In this document: piece after piece, positions 7,595-15,957 of the stretch
Numbering within the stretch: position 1 is the first letter of the stretch
Layout of the letters: the number at the start of each line of letters is the position of its first letter
NCBI GenBank assembly: GCA_002449305.1
Contig: DKDI01000048.1
Location: 1-64,000, forward strand
Length of the DNA: 64,000 bases
Reading direction: 5' to 3'
Source: Treponema sp. UBA6852
Lineage (GTDB): Bacteria; Spirochaetota; Spirochaetia; Treponematales; Treponemataceae
Notes under the pieces: model-generated
The model's input: the letters and a program-made list of their open reading frames with translations, nothing else
What the model was told of the DNA's origin: nothing
Databases searched by the model: none
Program-made: the position numbers and the translations under genes

Positions 7595-9214
7595 ATGCTT
7601 AAAAATTTAAAAAAAATACTTGTCTTCGTTGTGCTTTATTGCGCATCAGCAGTTTTTGCACAGGAAGAACTTTTTCAAATAAAAAAAGTTGACTTTATTT
7701 CAAAAGGAAAAACAAAAGAGTCTGCGTTAAGAAAAAATATCTCAGATATAAACTACAAAAGAGTTTTTACATCTCAGGAAGAACTTGAAGAATATCTTCA
7801 TGACATATATCAGAATATAGAAAACACAAGGCTTCTTACAGACATTGAATATTCATACAACATAGCGGAAACAACAGACGACGGAATAAATCTTATTGAA
7901 GCGCAGTATACTTTTAAAGATTCCCATTCAATGCTGATTTTTCCAAAGCCGGCTTTAGACACGAACTCAGGAATAGAAATCAAGCTCAAGCTCAAAGACA
8001 ATAACTTTCTAGGACTTATGAATGATCTGAATGTTGATTTGAATTTGAACTTTGGAGATGATGACGAGCCAGACAATTATTCAAAAGTAACAACAGGATT
8101 CAATTTTAGCTATGATTATCCTTTTGACATTGGAATTACCGAAAACACTTGGAGCAATTCTTTTGATTTCAATTGGACAATAGGAGACAACGCTCCGGAA
8201 TACGACTACACAACAGGAATTGCCGTTGTAGTTCCAATCGGTCAGCATAAAATTAAATTTGAATTTTCACAGTCAATAATAAAAAATCTTGACTATGAAA
8301 AATATGACGATGAACTTTACTTTGTAGAAAATGCGACAATTTCAGTTCCATTTTCAATTGGTTACATAGGAAACACAACAGAAGTTACTTATACGCCTTC
8401 TATAAATTTTACGTATAACTGGGATAGAAACGGAATCAACAAAAGCAATGACGACTTGAACCAAACACCGATGATAAAACCGGGGCAAACAATAAGTTTC
8501 AGTAATATAAACTGGGTGGGCGTAAACAACTTTAGAACTGGATATTCATTTTCTGCATCTCAATACATGGGCTGGGACATAACAGCAGATACAATCGATG
8601 AGAAAGTAGTTCCATCAGTTGAAGCAAATTTAAAATTATTCAAAAGTTTCAAATATGTTGGCTTTGCAATCAATGCAAACGGATTTGCAGGCTATAACAC
8701 AAATTTTTCAATCGGCGAATACTTAAGAGGCGCGCCAGACAAACAGGAATTTGATGACTACGAAGTTGACGCAGATAACTACGCATTAAAAACTCCAGCT
8801 GCGATAGTTTTCAACTTTGATATGCCGATTCACATTGTTACCGTCCGTTGGCTTGACTGGAGCTATGCATTGTTTGGAAGTTATGACACAAAGCCTAAAG
8901 CTGTAAAAGCAATTGCATTTTTACCACATAAAATTTTCAAGTACCTGAACTTTGAATTTCAGCTAAGCCCATTCTTTGATGCCGCATTGATAAAAAACAG
9001 AGGCACTGGCTCAAACTTGAACTACAAAGAAGGAATCTATACGGGCGGTCTTGAAGCCCTTGTTTATCCTGAAAAATGGAAGAGTTTTGTTGTGCGCGCA
9101 AGTCTTGGCGTAGACCTTTCCAAAAAGATTCTCAATGGACGCATGGACTTTGACAGCTCATGGAGAAAAGGAAAGGCTTGGGAAGCGTATTTTGGTTTAG
9201 GACTTCAATTCTAA
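7595..9214 (+). CDS. Omp85/BamA-like outer-membrane beta-barrel protein
   Basis: A 539-residue exported protein. The signal peptide ends at about residue 22 (VFAQ). Residues about 27-110 look like one POTRA domain (FQIKKVDFISKGKTKESALR). Then comes SGIEIKLKLKDNNFLGLMND, reminiscent of the first barrel strands of Omp85 proteins, and a long run of amphipathic strands ending in LGLQF with a C-terminal phenylalanine. It is smaller than BamA, which has several POTRA domains, so it is not the main BamA; a TamA-like or dedicated exporter role is possible. It starts 4 bp after the sugar transferase stop, suggesting a joint job such as exporting or anchoring the polysaccharide. AAAGGAG lies upstream at longer than usual spacing. 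Confidence 0.65.
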   Translation: MLKNLKKILVFVVLYCASAVFAQEELFQIKKVDFISKGKTKESALRKNISDINYKRVFTSQEELEEYLHDIYQNIENTRLLTDIEYSYNIAETTDDGINLIEAQYTFKDSHSMLIFPKPALDTNSGIEIKLKLKDNNFLGLMNDLNVDLNLNFGDDDEPDNYSKVTTGFNFSYDYPFDIGITENTWSNSFDFNWTIGDNAPEYDYTTGIAVVVPIGQHKIKFEFSQSIIKNLDYEKYDDELYFVENATISVPFSIGYIGNTTEVTYTPSINFTYNWDRNGINKSNDDLNQTPMIKPGQTISFSNINWVGVNNFRTGYSFSASQYMGWDITADTIDEKVVPSVEANLKLFKSFKYVGFAINANGFAGYNTNFSIGEYLRGAPDKQEFDDYEVDADNYALKTPAAIVFNFDMPIHIVTVRWLDWSYALFGSYDTKPKAVKAIAFLPHKIFKYLNFEFQLSPFFDAALIKNRGTGSNLNYKEGIYTGGLEALVYPEKWKSFVVRASLGVDLSKKILNGRMDFDSSWRKGKAWEAYFGLGLQF

Positions 9215-9215
9215 T

Positions 9216-10331
9216 TCAATTTTCAGCTTTTACAATTTTTTCTGAAGCGTAAGATTTCCAATATTCAACAGGTGCTGATTCTGAAAGAGACTCAAAGAGA
9301 GAACGTGAAAAAACAATTCTTCCAGAATTAGCAGCAGAGTCCGCAAGATCACAAAACAATTCCCACACATCGTTTTTTATGCCCCACTCCACAATATCGC
9401 TGTAGTTGGAAGATTCCGCAAGAAGTGTCTTAAAATTTAAATATTTAAAGCCGTTTATTCTTTGCATTAAAACGGATTCAATTTTTGTTACAGCCAAAAT
9501 TCCTGCAAAAGCATTAAATTTCAACGCCTTGTCAGTTTCAGCTTCTGACATATACAGTTTGCCGAGTTTAACAAATGCTTTTAGCCCTGTTGCATCTTCT
9601 GCGCGGTACAAAAGAAAAAATTTTTCAAGACTGTCAGAAGAATCAGAATTAACAATATGAAGGAGCGCATCTATATAGCTAGAATTCGTAAAAACAGAAT
9701 CATCGCTTGCAATAACAAGAAGATATTTTTCATAATCATCTTTGTTTCCCAAGTCATAAGAAAGCTCGGCAAGTTCATAAAGCAAATCATATTTTTCCAT
9801 TGGAATATCAAGATTCACTGAATAATCATAAGCATCTTTCATATAATCCAAGGCAACAGAATACTCACCTTCAAGCTTATAAATTTTTCCAAGAAGAAAA
9901 TCAGCCTCTGGATAGTGCGCATAAACTGAAATAAACTCAATCAATTTTGAATAGCTTCCGTTGAAAAAATCTGCGCCATGTTTTTCAATATGCATTGAAA
10001 CAATTTTTGAGGCTTCTGTAAATTTCAATTCATTTAAAACTTGGGAAACACGTTCAATTGAATCTCCCGCCCGTCGGACTCTTGAATTTTTTAAAGTTTC
10101 ATCAAGAATATAAGTTTGCCACTGGGCATTTTGAGAACGTATAAACTTTGCTTGCTCTGCAAATTTTACAGCAGTTCCAAAGTCATTTTTTTCAAAAAAA
10201 TCTTTGGACTTTTGCAATGCCCTCCAATCTTCCTGCCCCTTTTGAGGCTTTTTAGGAGCGGCAAAAATATCAAAGCAAAAAAACAAAGCAAACGAAAAAA
10301 CAGCAATAAATTTTATAGCAAACTTTCTCAT
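9216..10331 (-). CDS. secreted tetratricopeptide-like repeat protein
   Basis: A 371-residue exported protein with a signal peptide ending near FAAP (about residue 24). The rest is helical and built of degenerate TPR-like units, for example DFFEKNDFGTAVKFAEQAK, PEADFLLGKIYKLEGEYSVA and LYELAELSYDLGNKDDYEKY. It is probably a periplasmic protein-binding scaffold; no catalytic motif is visible. It follows ispG by 4 bp on the same strand and is likely cotranscribed with it. It converges on the Omp85-like gene with a single base between the two stop codons and no room for a separate terminator. Confidence 0.75.
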   Translation of the reverse strand: MRKFAIKFIAVFSFALFFCFDIFAAPKKPQKGQEDWRALQKSKDFFEKNDFGTAVKFAEQAKFIRSQNAQWQTYILDETLKNSRVRRAGDSIERVSQVLNELKFTEASKIVSMHIEKHGADFFNGSYSKLIEFISVYAHYPEADFLLGKIYKLEGEYSVALDYMKDAYDYSVNLDIPMEKYDLLYELAELSYDLGNKDDYEKYLLVIASDDSVFTNSSYIDALLHIVNSDSSDSLEKFFLLYRAEDATGLKAFVKLGKLYMSEAETDKALKFNAFAGILAVTKIESVLMQRINGFKYLNFKTLLAESSNYSDIVEWGIKNDVWELFCDLADSAANSGRIVFSRSLFESLSESAPVEYWKSYASEKIVKAEN

Positions 10332-10335
10332 TGAA

Positions 10336-11433
10336 TTAAAGATTCTCCAAGACCTTTTTAAATTCTATATCGGCATCTTTTTCATCAATTGTTTGCACTA
10401 TTTTTCCTTTTTTGAAAATTATGCACTTTCCGCCGCCGCCAGCAATTCCTAAATCAGCGTGCTTACCTTCACCAGGTCCATTAACAATGCAGCCCATTAC
10501 CGCAACCGTAATATTTTTATCAAGTGCAAGCAATTTGTTCTGCCATCGCTCCATAAAGCCATGGACATCAAAGCCCAAACGTCCGCATCTAGGACAGCTT
10601 ATCAAGGTAACGCCGCCATTTCTAAGTCCGCATTCATGCAGAATTTCCCTTCCTGCAATAACTTCATTCTCTGGGGAAGATGATAGGCTGACACGGATTG
10701 TAGAGCCAATGCCTTCATTTAAAAGATGAGAAAATGCCAGTGTGGATTTCACAACGCCAGTAATCAAAGGACCTGCCTCTGTTACTCCAATATGCAAAGG
10801 AATATCTGAGTGACGAGCAAAGGTTTCATTTGCATCAATTGTTTCCTGAACAGACGAAGCTTTCATGCTGACTGCAAAATTTTCAAATTTAAGCGACTCA
10901 AAAACTTCAGATTCCCTTAATGCAGTTTCCGCCAAAGCTTGAGCCCTCGTAATTTCTGAACTTTCAACTTTTTTTTCCAAGTCTTTTGGCAAAGATCCTG
11001 TGTTCACACCAATTCTTATGGCCGTGCCTTTTTCTTTGCAAGCCTCTACAACAGCTTTTGTCTTGTCAAAGCTTCCTATATTTCCAGGATTGATTCTTAT
11101 TACAGAAATATTCCCCTTTAAGCACTCCAATGCAAGCCTATAGTCAAAATGAATATCAGCAACAAGCGGAACATCCGTGTTCTCGGCAATTTTGCACAAA
11201 GAACGCGCGCTTTCCATGTCAGGAACAGCAAAACGAATAATATCGCATCCAAGTGATTTCAAATTGTCAATGCGCTTTATAACTGAATCCAGACCGGTTT
11301 TGTCAATTTCAGTTATTGGCTCTTTCCACATTGTCTGAACTGTAACAGGATTTTTTCCGCCAATATATATTTTTTTTGTTCCGTTATTTCCACCGATTTG
11401 AATTACACGCGGGATTTTAAAATTTTCTTCCAT
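10336..11433 (-). CDS. ispG: 4-hydroxy-3-methylbut-2-enyl diphosphate synthase (IspG/GcpE)
   Basis: A 365-residue enzyme of the MEP isoprenoid pathway, converting MEcPP to HMBPP with a 4Fe-4S cluster. Visible motifs are the N-terminal MWKEPITEID region, the barrel segment VADIHFDYRLAL and IRINPGNIG, and the C-terminal cluster-binding cysteines in SCPRCGR and GCIVNGPGE. The start is set at 11433: the frame extends upstream to 11565, but that part contains the atpK terminator and a promoter. There is no Shine-Dalgarno sequence; a TATAAT ends seven bases before the ATG, so the mRNA is probably leaderless. It is followed closely by the TPR gene. Confidence 0.95.
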   Translation of the reverse strand: MEENFKIPRVIQIGGNNGTKKIYIGGKNPVTVQTMWKEPITEIDKTGLDSVIKRIDNLKSLGCDIIRFAVPDMESARSLCKIAENTDVPLVADIHFDYRLALECLKGNISVIRINPGNIGSFDKTKAVVEACKEKGTAIRIGVNTGSLPKDLEKKVESSEITRAQALAETALRESEVFESLKFENFAVSMKASSVQETIDANETFARHSDIPLHIGVTEAGPLITGVVKSTLAFSHLLNEGIGSTIRVSLSSSPENEVIAGREILHECGLRNGGVTLISCPRCGRLGFDVHGFMERWQNKLLALDKNITVAVMGCIVNGPGEGKHADLGIAGGGGKCIIFKKGKIVQTIDEKDADIEFKKVLENL

Positions 11434-11440
11434 AGAATCT

Positions 11441-11468
11441 ATTATATCATATTGGAGACTTGTGTAAA
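11441..11468 (-). promoter_or_regulatory. ispG promoter, leaderless type
   Basis: On the minus strand TTTACA (11463-11468) and TATAAT (11441-11446) are spaced 16 bp apart. Seven bases separate the -10 from the ATG at 11433. Confidence 0.75.
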
Positions 11469-11541
11469 AGCATTTATTTTTTATAAGTTTGCTCAGAATC
11501 TTGAAGCAGGCGTTTTTACAATTTAGCATAAATTCCTGAAC

Positions 11542-11574
11542 AAAAAAAAGCCCGGAAGCAATCAAGCCCCGGGC
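11542..11574 (-). terminator. terminator of the V-ATPase operon
   Basis: On the minus strand GCCCGG and CCGGGC (11569-11574 and 11550-11555) form a GC-rich stem followed by eight T. It lies 28 bp after the atpK stop. Confidence 0.85.
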
Positions 11575-11601
11575 ATTTTAGTTTCTATAGAATGAAAAAT
11601 T

Positions 11602-12024
11602 TTAGCAAACAATCATTCCGAATACCATAGAGAACAAAGCGATTGTTTCGCAAAGACCTACAACCATAATGTACTGTGCAAATCCTTTTCCTGTTTCCGC
11701 CAAAGCATCAGAACCAGCAGCGCCAGCTTTTCCCTGAGCAACAGCAGACATGCACATTGAAAGACCGCAAGCAATTCCAAGTCCAAGAAGGAACAAAGGA
11801 TCAGCTGAAGAAGTTCTCATTGTGTTCATAAGAAGGAAACCGTAAATTGTCTGTGTAAGCGGAGCACCTGCAAAAACAACCAAAAGGAAAGGCGCAGGCT
11901 TATTGTTCAAGTAGCACCTTTTCCAAGCTCCAATTGCTCCCTGACCTGCAATTCCAATACCGATTGCGCTTCCAATCGCAGCAATTCCCATTACAACACC
12001 AGCACCAATCATTCCCCAGTTCAT
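11602..12024 (-). CDS. atpK: V-type ATPase subunit K (proteolipid ring)
   Basis: A 140-residue membrane protein with four hydrophobic helices rich in Gly and Ala, the duplicated-hairpin form of the rotor ring subunit. The ion-binding glutamate is E126 (GLCETIALF). T57 and Q58 (PLTQTIYGF) and Q97 (SAVAQGKAG) correspond to the residues that coordinate sodium in Enterococcus NtpK, so a Na+-translocating enzyme is likely. The ATG at 12024 is chosen over an upstream in-frame start because AAAGGAGT precedes it. It is last in the operon, 70 bp after atpI. The gap contains a small hairpin and a perfect 14-bp palindrome that could set its higher expression. Confidence 0.93.
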   Translation of the reverse strand: MNWGMIGAGVVMGIAAIGSAIGIGIAGQGAIGAWKRCYLNNKPAPFLLVVFAGAPLTQTIYGFLLMNTMRTSSADPLFLLGLGIACGLSMCMSAVAQGKAGAAGSDALAETGKGFAQYIMVVGLCETIALFSMVFGMIVC

Positions 12025-12036
12025 AAATACTCCTTT

Positions 12037-12082
12037 ACGCAAATTTGCGTTGTTAATCTAATTTTTTAGGCAGAAAACTGCC
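12037..12082 (-). promoter_or_regulatory. hairpin and palindrome between atpI and atpK
   Basis: GGCAG-AAAA-CTGCC (12069-12082) is a small stem without a T run, so it is more likely a processing or stability element than a terminator. ACGCAAATTTGCGT (12037-12050) is a perfect 14-bp palindrome just before the atpK ribosome-binding site. Confidence 0.5.
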
Positions 12083-12094
12083 GTAATTCAAATT

Positions 12095-14026
12095 TTATTT
12101 TTCTTCACGGAACGGAGAATATTTTGTTCCGCTCCATGACATTCCAAGATGCTGACTGAATTCAAGAGTATTCAGACGCACACCGTGAACAATAACAGAC
12201 AAAAGGTTCAGCACAATATTCAGTCCATGGCCAAAGCACAAAAGAATAACGCCAAAACCAACCATAATCAACTTGCCAAGCATAGGACCAGCCATTGTAT
12301 TTATCGTACTGCTTATAGCCGCACCTGCAAGCGCAACTGCCCACAAACGTATATAAGAGACAATGTCGCTGAAAACATTTACAATTCCCAAAAGCACACT
12401 GATAATGTTCTTTAGACTTTCAAAAATCGAATCCTTAATACTTCCGTCATAATTTGAAAATACAAAATTCAAAATAAATCCAAAGAAAAGCACACCAAGC
12501 GCAACATAAGGAATTGGAAGCCAGCCGATTCCAAAGAAATACAAAGTTTCTTCTGTAATTCCAAGCGGATATTTTACAGCATCAACAACCATGTCCATTA
12601 CAACGTAGTACATTCCCCAAAGCTCAAGCAAAGAGCCAAGTTCTCCAAGGCACTTTAAGGATTTTCTGTAACGAAGAATTCCTTTTATATGGGCAATGCT
12701 AAGCTGAATAATAGCAAGGATAAAACAGAAAATCTGCTGGTTAGTATTAGAAACATCAGATCCCACTTTTGCGGGTGAAATTGGTGCAAAAGACAAATTC
12801 ACCATCCATTTTGGAAGTCTTGTTGAATCTATTCCAAACCAAGTGCAAGTCAAAACACCCCAGCACATTGTACTGAATCCAAGCAAAAAGACAAGCACGT
12901 TTACAGATGAAAATGCCTTTCCATTTTTTGCGCCTTTAGCCATAAGTCCAATTGAAAGCGCACAGATTAATGCTCCATATCCTGCATCGCCAAAAATCAT
13001 CGCAAAGAAAATGCAGAAGAAAAGCAAGAACCAGCCCGAAATGTCATATTCATGGTAGCCCGGCGTAACATCAAGAAAATTTGTAAGCGGATAAATAAGT
13101 TCCACAAGCTTATTGTTCTTTAACTTTGTCGGAACAGGATCATCATCCGCAGGATCAGAAGCCACAAATGCCCAGCCGTTTTCTGCACATACAGATTTGA
13201 AACTTTTCATTGAGTCAACTGGAACATATCCTGTAAGCCATGCAAGCTTTGTCTCTTCATCATCGGAAGTTTCATTTGAAGATTCTGATTCCATGCCGCT
13301 GTACAAATTCTCAAATTCAATATCAGAGGCAAGCTTCTTTTTATAATCAAGCAAAGCAGTTCGGAATTTTTTCTCTGCAAAAATCTTCTTATTGATGGCT
13401 TCAATTTCATGCTCGTCATCTACGATGTTTTTCTTCATCTGGCGAGTAGAAGATTCAGGCAAAGGAACAGCATAAGCTTCAGCAGGAAGACCAGCAGGAC
13501 GCTCTTCAAGTTGTACTTCTGATTTCAGCAAAAACCTAGAAACTTTGTTCAAGGAATTTACAAGAACAGTTTTGCAATCCTCTCCAATCAACTGGTACTT
13601 TTCAGAAGGAATTTCATACATATATAGGAAAATTCCTTTTTCTGCAAAAGCCTTGAATTCTTCAGGATTAACGTCACCCCATTTTTCAAGCCGAGCAAGC
13701 TCATTTTTATTTTGGGAAATCAAATCAAAAAGTGTCTTTTTTCTATCACTTAAAGATATTATTTCCTTTACTTTTTCCCGGGCAGCATCTTTATCCAGTT
13801 TTTCCTGAATCAAAGCAGAAGACTTTTTTGGCTCTTTTATTTCATCAAGAATAGAAATAGCTTTATCAGTTTCCGCAGCCGATTCTTTGTAAGCAGAAAG
13901 GGTTGGACTAGAGCCTTCCACAGCTTCCAAATGCAAAACTCCAGCTTTTCTAAGCTGCTTTAAAGAAGCCTTTCTTGTTGAATCAAGAATAACCAAAGAG
14001 ACTTTTTTCATCTGCACAATAGCCAT
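12095..14026 (-). CDS. atpI: V-type ATPase subunit I (a-subunit)
   Basis: A 643-residue protein. The N-terminal half (about residues 1-330) is soluble and coiled-coil-rich, and forms the peripheral-stalk contact. The C-terminal half has about seven or eight membrane helices that make the ion half-channels next to the K ring, beginning near WFLLFFCIFFAMIFGDAGYG (the conserved GDAGYG motif) and including the arginine-bearing helix DIVSYIRLWAVALAGAAI. Length and layout are normal for bacterial and archaeal V-type subunit I. Its start overlaps the stop of atpD by one base, indicating coupled translation. Confidence 0.95.
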   Translation of the reverse strand: MAIVQMKKVSLVILDSTRKASLKQLRKAGVLHLEAVEGSSPTLSAYKESAAETDKAISILDEIKEPKKSSALIQEKLDKDAAREKVKEIISLSDRKKTLFDLISQNKNELARLEKWGDVNPEEFKAFAEKGIFLYMYEIPSEKYQLIGEDCKTVLVNSLNKVSRFLLKSEVQLEERPAGLPAEAYAVPLPESSTRQMKKNIVDDEHEIEAINKKIFAEKKFRTALLDYKKKLASDIEFENLYSGMESESSNETSDDEETKLAWLTGYVPVDSMKSFKSVCAENGWAFVASDPADDDPVPTKLKNNKLVELIYPLTNFLDVTPGYHEYDISGWFLLFFCIFFAMIFGDAGYGALICALSIGLMAKGAKNGKAFSSVNVLVFLLGFSTMCWGVLTCTWFGIDSTRLPKWMVNLSFAPISPAKVGSDVSNTNQQIFCFILAIIQLSIAHIKGILRYRKSLKCLGELGSLLELWGMYYVVMDMVVDAVKYPLGITEETLYFFGIGWLPIPYVALGVLFFGFILNFVFSNYDGSIKDSIFESLKNIISVLLGIVNVFSDIVSYIRLWAVALAGAAISSTINTMAGPMLGKLIMVGFGVILLCFGHGLNIVLNLLSVIVHGVRLNTLEFSQHLGMSWSGTKYSPFREEK

Positions 14027-14637
14027 TATTCAGCCTCCTTAGCATCAGCCTGAAGTTTTTTCTTGGAAATTTTTGAGCGTACAACCGCATTGACCTGTTC
14101 GTCTCCAAGAAAAATTCCTATGCGCTTGATATTAGCTTTTGTTTCAGGAATTTTTACTTTTTCAAACAGATTTACACGCTGAGTTGTTGTACGAAGTTCT
14201 TTTGCTAAAAGCCTTACTTGCTCATCCAGAACTTCCGCCTCCAAATCAAGCTCAAGGGCTTTTTCCATTCTATCCGCAGCCATATCAATCCAAAGCGGTG
14301 TTGAATAAAGATTATAGTCGCCACGTCCAAAATCTGCGCCTTCATAAACAGGAATCTTTACACCGGCAATATTGCCCCAGCCCTTTTTGATGTTTTTTAC
14401 AGTAACCATATCAGGCTTAAAGGCATCTTTTTCACCGAAAACCGAAATCCATTTTTCAAAATCCTCTTCCAAAGCCTTTTTTTCAGCCCTGACAGATTTT
14501 GCTTTTTCGTCTATGGCGCGGATTTCTGACTGCAGTTGCTGCTTTTTAAGCGTAAGAGTCGGAAGATAACGCTGATACATTTTAAGCGCATCTTTTTGAG
14601 TCTTTTGCTCGTTTTTAGTCAGTTTTAATTTTGCCAT
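14026..14637 (-). CDS. atpD: V-type ATPase subunit D (central stalk)
   Basis: A 203-residue helical protein of the V-ATPase D family, the rotor shaft that turns inside the A3B3 head and links to the K ring. The long N-terminal coiled coil (about residues 1-75, rich in Lys, Glu and Gln) and the C-terminal helix with LAKELRTTTQRVNLFEKVKI followed by a regularly spaced basic tail are characteristic: the family signature is the 'RRVNALE....P....I..I' stretch, here QRVNLFEKVKIPETKANIKR. It lies between atpB (24 bp away) and atpI (one-base overlap). Confidence 0.92.
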   Translation of the reverse strand: MAKLKLTKNEQKTQKDALKMYQRYLPTLTLKKQQLQSEIRAIDEKAKSVRAEKKALEEDFEKWISVFGEKDAFKPDMVTVKNIKKGWGNIAGVKIPVYEGADFGRGDYNLYSTPLWIDMAADRMEKALELDLEAEVLDEQVRLLAKELRTTTQRVNLFEKVKIPETKANIKRIGIFLGDEQVNAVVRSKISKKKLQADAKEAE

Positions 14638-14661
14638 AAAATAAATCCTTAATATTCAGGT

Positions 14662-15957
14662 TTAGTTTTTTGGCCAGAACTGCTCTATCAATTCAGACTT
14701 CAAGCCAGTTTCCGCCTTGTCAAAACATTCCGCAAGAATTTTCCATCCATTGTCCAAGGCTTCTTCAAGAGGAATGTTTACCGTAAGATCCATCATCTCT
14801 GATTCAAAAAGCTCTCCATATTTCAAAAGCTTTTCGTCCCAAGCACTCATAATAAAGCCCATTGACTTTTTTTCAAGAGTATCTTTGTACTGGGAATAAA
14901 GACGAATCATCGCATCCATAAGAGAACGGTGATCTTTGCGTGTTTTGCTGTTAACCTGCTGCTTTAAGCGAGAAAGAGAACCAAAAGGCTCAATGTGTCC
15001 GCCCTTAAGATAATACTGACCTTCTGTAATATATCCAGTGTTGTCAGGAACAGGGTGAGTAACGTCATCGCCAGGCATTGTTGTAACAGCCAAAACCGTT
15101 ATAGAGCCTGAATCAGCAAAGTCAACAGCCTTTTCGTAACGGCTGGCAAGCTGAGAATACAAGTCTCCTGGATAACCACGGTTAGAAGGAACTTGCTCCT
15201 GAGTAATTGCGATTTCCTTCATTGAATCAGCGAAGTTTGTCATGTCTGTAAGAAGAACAAGAACGTCCTTTCCCTGAAGCGCAAACTGCTCTGCAACAGC
15301 AAGCGAAAGATCCGGAATTTTAATGCATTCAACAGTTGGGTCAGCAGCAGTATGAACAAACATTACAGTTTTGCTCAATGCGCCGCCTTCTTCCAATGTT
15401 TTTTTAAAGTAAAGATAGTCATCGTATTTCAAGCCCATTCCGCCAAGAACAATAACATCAGCCTGAGCCTGCATAGCAATACGAGCCAAAAGTTGGTTGT
15501 AAGGCTCACCGGAAATTGAGAAAATCGGAATTTTCTGACTAACAACCAAAGTATTGAAAACATCAATCATTGGAATGTTTGTACGCATCATTCTATTTGG
15601 ATTAATACGTTTTGCAGGGTTTACAGAAGGTCCTCCGATTGCAACAAGATTTTCAGTCAATGCAGGTCCATGATCTCTTGGTTCTGCTGAACCGTTGAAA
15701 ATGCGACCAAGCAAATTTTCACTAAAAGAAACACGCATTTCGTGTCCCAAAAAGCGGATCTGGTCATTTGTAGCAACACCGCGTCCGCCCGCAAAAACCT
15801 GCAACGAAACAGTTTCGCCATCAATCTTATTTACTTCAGCAAGGGATTTTCCAAACCTTGTGTTTATTTCAGCAAGCTCATTAAGCTTTACACCTTTTGC
15901 TTTTACAGTAATAACGCTTCCGTTTATGCTTTCAATTTTGCTATATACTTTATTCAT
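14662..15957 (-). CDS. atpB: V-type ATPase subunit B (non-catalytic)
   Basis: A 431-residue regulatory subunit of the A3B3 hexamer. It lacks a Walker A motif: the corresponding position reads ISGEPYNQL rather than GxxxxGKT, as expected for B subunits. Recognisable segments are GRGVATNDQIRFLGHEMRVS, AKRINPNRMMRTNIPMIDVF and VLVLLTDMTNFADSMKEIA. Its start overlaps the atpA stop by one base. Length is a little below the usual 455-465 residues of archaeal homologues. Confidence 0.95.
   Translation of the reverse strand: MNKVYSKIESINGSVITVKAKGVKLNELAEINTRFGKSLAEVNKIDGETVSLQVFAGGRGVATNDQIRFLGHEMRVSFSENLLGRIFNGSAEPRDHGPALTENLVAIGGPSVNPAKRINPNRMMRTNIPMIDVFNTLVVSQKIPIFSISGEPYNQLLARIAMQAQADVIVLGGMGLKYDDYLYFKKTLEEGGALSKTVMFVHTAADPTVECIKIPDLSLAVAEQFALQGKDVLVLLTDMTNFADSMKEIAITQEQVPSNRGYPGDLYSQLASRYEKAVDFADSGSITVLAVTTMPGDDVTHPVPDNTGYITEGQYYLKGGHIEPFGSLSRLKQQVNSKTRKDHRSLMDAMIRLYSQYKDTLEKKSMGFIMSAWDEKLLKYGELFESEMMDLTVNIPLEEALDNGWKILAECFDKAETGLKSELIEQFWPKN

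Noticed and set aside
11434..11565. N-terminal extension of the ispG frame
   Set aside because: It includes the V-ATPase terminator and the ispG promoter and has no homology to IspG; the true start is 11433.
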